Shown: piece after piece, positions 52,988 through 55,449 of the stretch
How positions within the stretch are numbered: position 1 is the stretch's first letter
Layout: each line of letters starts with the position of its first letter
Assembly: GCA_000724175.1 (NCBI GenBank)
Contig: JPGV01000038.1
Coordinates: 1 to 55,449 of the forward strand
DNA from: [Candidatus Thermochlorobacteriaceae] bacterium GBChlB
GTDB lineage: Bacteria > Bacteroidota > Chlorobiia > Chlorobiales > Thermochlorobacteraceae
Length of the DNA stretch: 55,449 nt
Direction: 5' to 3'
Position numbers and translations under genes: made by a program
The notes under the pieces: generated by a model
Told to the model about the DNA's origin: nothing
Seen by the model: the letters and a program-made list of their open reading frames with translations, nothing else
Database searches by the model: none

Positions 52988-53200
52988 CGGGCACCTATGT
53001 TTGATTATTTATTTCTTGGATCGAATTCAAAGTGGTTATATGGGGCTCGCTATACGAAAACTGCATGCGAAGGTTTTCGGAAACGCGCTTTTATTTAGGC
53101 GGTCGCGGATTAAACTTGTGTTGCGCTCTGTTGTCTGGATGGCTTCAGTCGCTGTGCTCCTTGACCATGACGACGGCTGAAGTGTCGCTCATTTTATCTA

Positions 53201-53734
53201 TCACTTCGAGCGTAGCATAGACGCATGCCCTTTCGCCGACTTTTTCACCGATTCAGCAGCTTTTTTTTGCGCGTCGCTCAGCTTGTCGGTTACTCGACCG
53301 TTTTCAATGACGCGAATCGGTATTCCATTTTTGTAGTAGTATCGCTCTGTGCGCTCGTCATCTTCAACGGTTTTATGAAAAGCAAAAATCAATTCCCCCT
53401 TATCGTCGAAAAGATACTCTTCATCGTAATACCGTGAGGCATGAGCTCTGGATATGGATATTTTGACGATTTTTCTTTCCTGATTGTCGCCGAGCTCGTA
53501 ATAGTATTTTTCTTCATACTTGAAATAGCCAACGGCGGGCCAACTTCCCCCATAATAGTTATCGCTAATCAAATACAAATACAGCCCTTCCGACTTGCCT
53601 TCCTCTGTTGCCAGTTTTTGGATTCGGGCTTGGGTTTTTTGATAATGGCTTCGGATAGCGGCGACAGCTGACTCCTGCGCGTCGGCATTCACGCTAACGA
53701 AAAATAGCACGAAAGACATTAAGAATTTTTGCAT
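53201..53734 (-). CDS. secreted protein of unknown function
   Basis: A 177-residue product with a signal peptide (MQKFLMSFVLFFVSVNADAQ) and a Tyr-rich mature chain of short beta-hairpin-like segments (GLYLYLISDNYYGGSWPAVGYFKYEEKYYYEL, RYYDEEYLFDDKGELIFAF, ERYYYKNGIPIRVIENG), ending with a Lys/Ala-rich helix (KLSDAQKKAAESVKKSAKG). The repeating 'YYY.NG.P.R' pattern resembles cell-surface wall or toxin-type repeats but no family was identified. It is upstream of the ankyrin pseudogene on the same strand, separated by about 210 bases that contain no gene I can recognise. Confidence 0.6.
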   Translation of the reverse strand: MQKFLMSFVLFFVSVNADAQESAVAAIRSHYQKTQARIQKLATEEGKSEGLYLYLISDNYYGGSWPAVGYFKYEEKYYYELGDNQERKIVKISISRAHASRYYDEEYLFDDKGELIFAFHKTVEDDERTERYYYKNGIPIRVIENGRVTDKLSDAQKKAAESVKKSAKGHASMLRSK

Positions 53735-53842
53735 AGGGCGTCGAGGTTTTCGCTTGATAAAATTCGTCTCTTTGTCTCAAAAAGGTATTTTTTTTCGGTC
53801 AGCTTTCCAACGACGTGTTTGGGGCACCGCACGCACGTTCAC

Positions 53843-54733
53843 TTATCTCTGTGGAGGTTCAGAGAGGTCGCGCAAGAGGACGTTTCTGACTTGGTCAATC
53901 GGCATTTTTTTTCCAGTCCAGAGTTCAAAGGCTTTTGCGCCTTGTGCGAGCAGCATGTCTAGTCCGCCAATCGTTGTCGCGCCAGCGTCGGCGGCAGCTT
54001 TCAAGAACGGCGTTTGCATCGGGCGATAGACAAGGTCGTAGGCGATTTTATCCCTCGACCAAATGGTCGAATCGGGCGGCAGCAGCGTTTCGGGCGTCGC
54101 GGGTTTCGCGGCGGGCGTAGGTTGCTCCGTGCCGACGGGCGTGGCATTGACAATCAACCGACACTCGCTCAATATATCGGCAAGGTCAGCATCGTCAATA
54201 CCGTGAATGGAAATTTTCACACTTTTGCTGCGTCGCCTGAAATCCTCTCTGATGGCGTGCGCCCGCGATTCGTTTCGCGCAACAAGACATATCCGCGCGG
54301 GCTTGAAGTATTGCTTCAAGGCTTGAATGGCTGCGCGGGTTGCACCGCCGCTTCCGAAAATGGCGACGCTTTCGCCGCTCAGGCGATTTTTATGAGCAAG
54401 GAGCGGCTCGGCAAACCCAGAGATGTCGGTGTTGTAGCCAATGAGTTGCCCGTCGCGATTGAGTATGGTATTGACGGCTTGCACTTCGGCGGCTTCGGCA
54501 CTGAGCGAATCGAGATACTTCAAGACGCGCTCTTTGTAGGGAATCGTTACGTTGAATCCGGCGATGTCGAGTGCGCGCGCGCCTTCGAGCGCAATGCGCA
54601 GGTTTTCGGGCGGGTGGACTTGAAAGACGGTGTAAAAATACGGCAAGCCCAAGAGGTCGGCGGCGGTGTTGTGCATTTGCGGCGAAAGCGAATAGCCAAC
54701 CTGATGCCCAATGAGTCCAAGAATTTTTTTCAC
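53843..54733 (-). CDS. aroE: shikimate dehydrogenase
   Basis: A 296-residue NADP-dependent enzyme of the shikimate pathway that reduces 3-dehydroshikimate. It shows YSLSPQMHN (substrate binding), NVTIPYKE (catalytic Lys), YNTD, the dinucleotide site GSGGATRAA, NATPVG and YDLVYRPMQTPFL. The start is GTG at 54733 (MKKILGLIGH), 28 bases after the upstream TPR stop; frames further upstream give an unlikely basic extension. The pair may be one operon. The length and motifs agree with standard AroE. Confidence 0.93.
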   Translation of the reverse strand: MKKILGLIGHQVGYSLSPQMHNTAADLLGLPYFYTVFQVHPPENLRIALEGARALDIAGFNVTIPYKERVLKYLDSLSAEAAEVQAVNTILNRDGQLIGYNTDISGFAEPLLAHKNRLSGESVAIFGSGGATRAAIQALKQYFKPARICLVARNESRAHAIREDFRRRSKSVKISIHGIDDADLADILSECRLIVNATPVGTEQPTPAAKPATPETLLPPDSTIWSRDKIAYDLVYRPMQTPFLKAAADAGATTIGGLDMLLAQGAKAFELWTGKKMPIDQVRNVLLRDLSEPPQR

Positions 54734-54761
54734 GATGTCATGCGGTTCAACGTCGCCGCGC

Positions 54762-55449
54762 TCACTTGATTCCCAGCGCCTCACGAATGGACTTGTGCCG
54801 ATACCACTCTGGAAAGACGGATTTGAACAAATCGCGTTTGTTGCTGTCGAGCGCGAATGCATCGCGGAGTGAGCGCAGCGCGTTTTCTGTATCCCCTAAG
54901 GCTTTGTAGGCGCACGCCAAATCGAAGTGCGCGTCTGCCAGCGACGGATCGATTTCAAGCACGCGCCGAAACGCTTTGACGGCTTCTTTCGGCTGTTCGG
55001 CGTCGAGCAGCGTTGCGGCGTAATCATACCATGCATAGATGTTCTCGTTGTCGAGTTTCAACGCCTTGCGATACATCAATAAAGATTCTTCGATGTTGCC
55101 GAGCGAGTATTCGATTTCGGCTTTGGCGTGCAGGTAGTCGGTGCAATCGGGAACAAGCCGTATGGCACGGTTGATGGCGACGAGCGCAATCTGCGGTTCG
55201 TCGGTGAGGTCGTAGCAACACGCCAGCGCATACCAGGCGTCGGCGTAGTCCATATCAATCGCCAAACATTTTTTCAGATGCGTGATGGCTTGGTCGTAAT
55301 CGCCGAGTTCCTCAAACGCAGTGGCGATGTTAAACAGGCTCGGCACATCTTGCGGCTCATATTTGAGCGTCATTCGATAGCTCTCGATGGCGTCTTCAAG
55401 CCTGCCGATGTTCGCCAAGACATTGCCGCGATTATACCATGCGGACGAA
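54762..55449 (-). CDS. TPR-repeat protein, truncated at the window edge
   Basis: The reading frame stays open to the right edge (SSAWYNRGNVLANIGR...), so the N-terminus is missing and the visible part is about 228 residues. It contains at least five tetratricopeptide repeats (AWYNRGNVLANIGRLEDAIE, LFNIATAFEELGDYDQAITH, AWYALACCYDL, LAKAEIEYSLGNIEESL, FDLACAYKALGDTENALRS), ending FPEWYRHKSIREALGIK. It probably acts as a scaffold. An apparent start inside the window is only the first Met-like codon of the frame, not the real one. Confidence 0.85.
   Translation of the reverse strand, partial: SSAWYNRGNVLANIGRLEDAIESYRMTLKYEPQDVPSLFNIATAFEELGDYDQAITHLKKCLAIDMDYADAWYALACCYDLTDEPQIALVAINRAIRLVPDCTDYLHAKAEIEYSLGNIEESLLMYRKALKLDNENIYAWYDYAATLLDAEQPKEAVKAFRRVLEIDPSLADAHFDLACAYKALGDTENALRSLRDAFALDSNKRDLFKSVFPEWYRHKSIREALGIK

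Overview
The window looks like a chromosomal segment of a Gram-negative member of the Bacteroidota/Chlorobiota (FCB) group. Secreted proteins end in C-terminal domains of the type IX secretion (T9SS) kind (NYPNPFNP..., YD.LGR...TLVN, SGVYFYRL, ETKKMMLVK), a PorQ-like gene is present, and many genes lack a strong Shine-Dalgarno. A fused E1/E2 2-oxoglutarate dehydrogenase next to an LDH-type malate dehydrogenase implies an oxidative TCA cycle. My best guess is a Chloroherpeton/Thermochlorobacter-like or related lineage, but this is inference. No rRNA, tRNA, IS element, prophage or CRISPR array was recognised.

Region 1 (1-5033, plus strand; conspicuously AT-rich up to about 1860): a short secreted Cys-rich peptide gene, an attenuator-like hairpin, a six-bladed beta-propeller protein, a MauE/DoxX-like membrane protein with a CSC motif, and an RND pump, all tightly packed. 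This is the best candidate for an undescribed system (peptide production, thiol oxidation and export). Region 2 (5156-6866): an endonuclease/exonuclease/phosphatase-family protein and an SDR dehydrogenase, closed by a terminator. Region 3 (7024-18989, mostly minus): a dense signalling cluster. It has two paralogous pairs of dual-receiver regulator plus multi-PAS histidine kinase, a Uma2-family gene inserted on the opposite strand, and a pair made of a degenerate histidine kinase and a SARP/BTAD-type response regulator. One kinase carries a nearly identical internal PAS duplication. Region 4 (19127-26944, minus): queG, a FecR-domain protein with a secreted partner behind a promoter region rich in symmetric elements (including a perfect CRP-type palindrome), then a T9SS-secreted esterase translationally coupled to a T9SS-secreted GH13 enzyme.

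Region 5 (27093-31792, plus): accD, a PAS histidine kinase, an alpha/beta hydrolase, a TesA-like SGNH esterase and an MBL-fold hydrolase. Region 6 (31900-35162, minus): bacilliredoxin, a Spy-like periplasmic protein, a TPR lipoprotein and a HAMP class III adenylate cyclase. Region 7 (35245-44369, minus): two DUF1800-DUF1501 pairs flanking an arylsulfotransferase-like T9SS cargo; one DUF1501 protein has lost its sorting domain, whose remnant lies just after its stop codon. Region 8 (44536-55449, minus): a histone-H1-like tail fused to an acidic domain, PorQ, a lipoprotein, malate dehydrogenase, fused 2-oxoglutarate dehydrogenase E1/E2, a broken ankyrin-repeat gene, a secreted orphan, aroE and a TPR protein running off the right edge.

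How the parts fit: central carbon, lipid and aromatic metabolism genes (mdh, kgd-like, accD, aroE) are interspersed with a large sensory complement and several T9SS cargo proteins served by PorQ. The adenylate cyclase and the CRP-type palindrome suggest cAMP signalling may reach the secreted-protein genes; this is inference.
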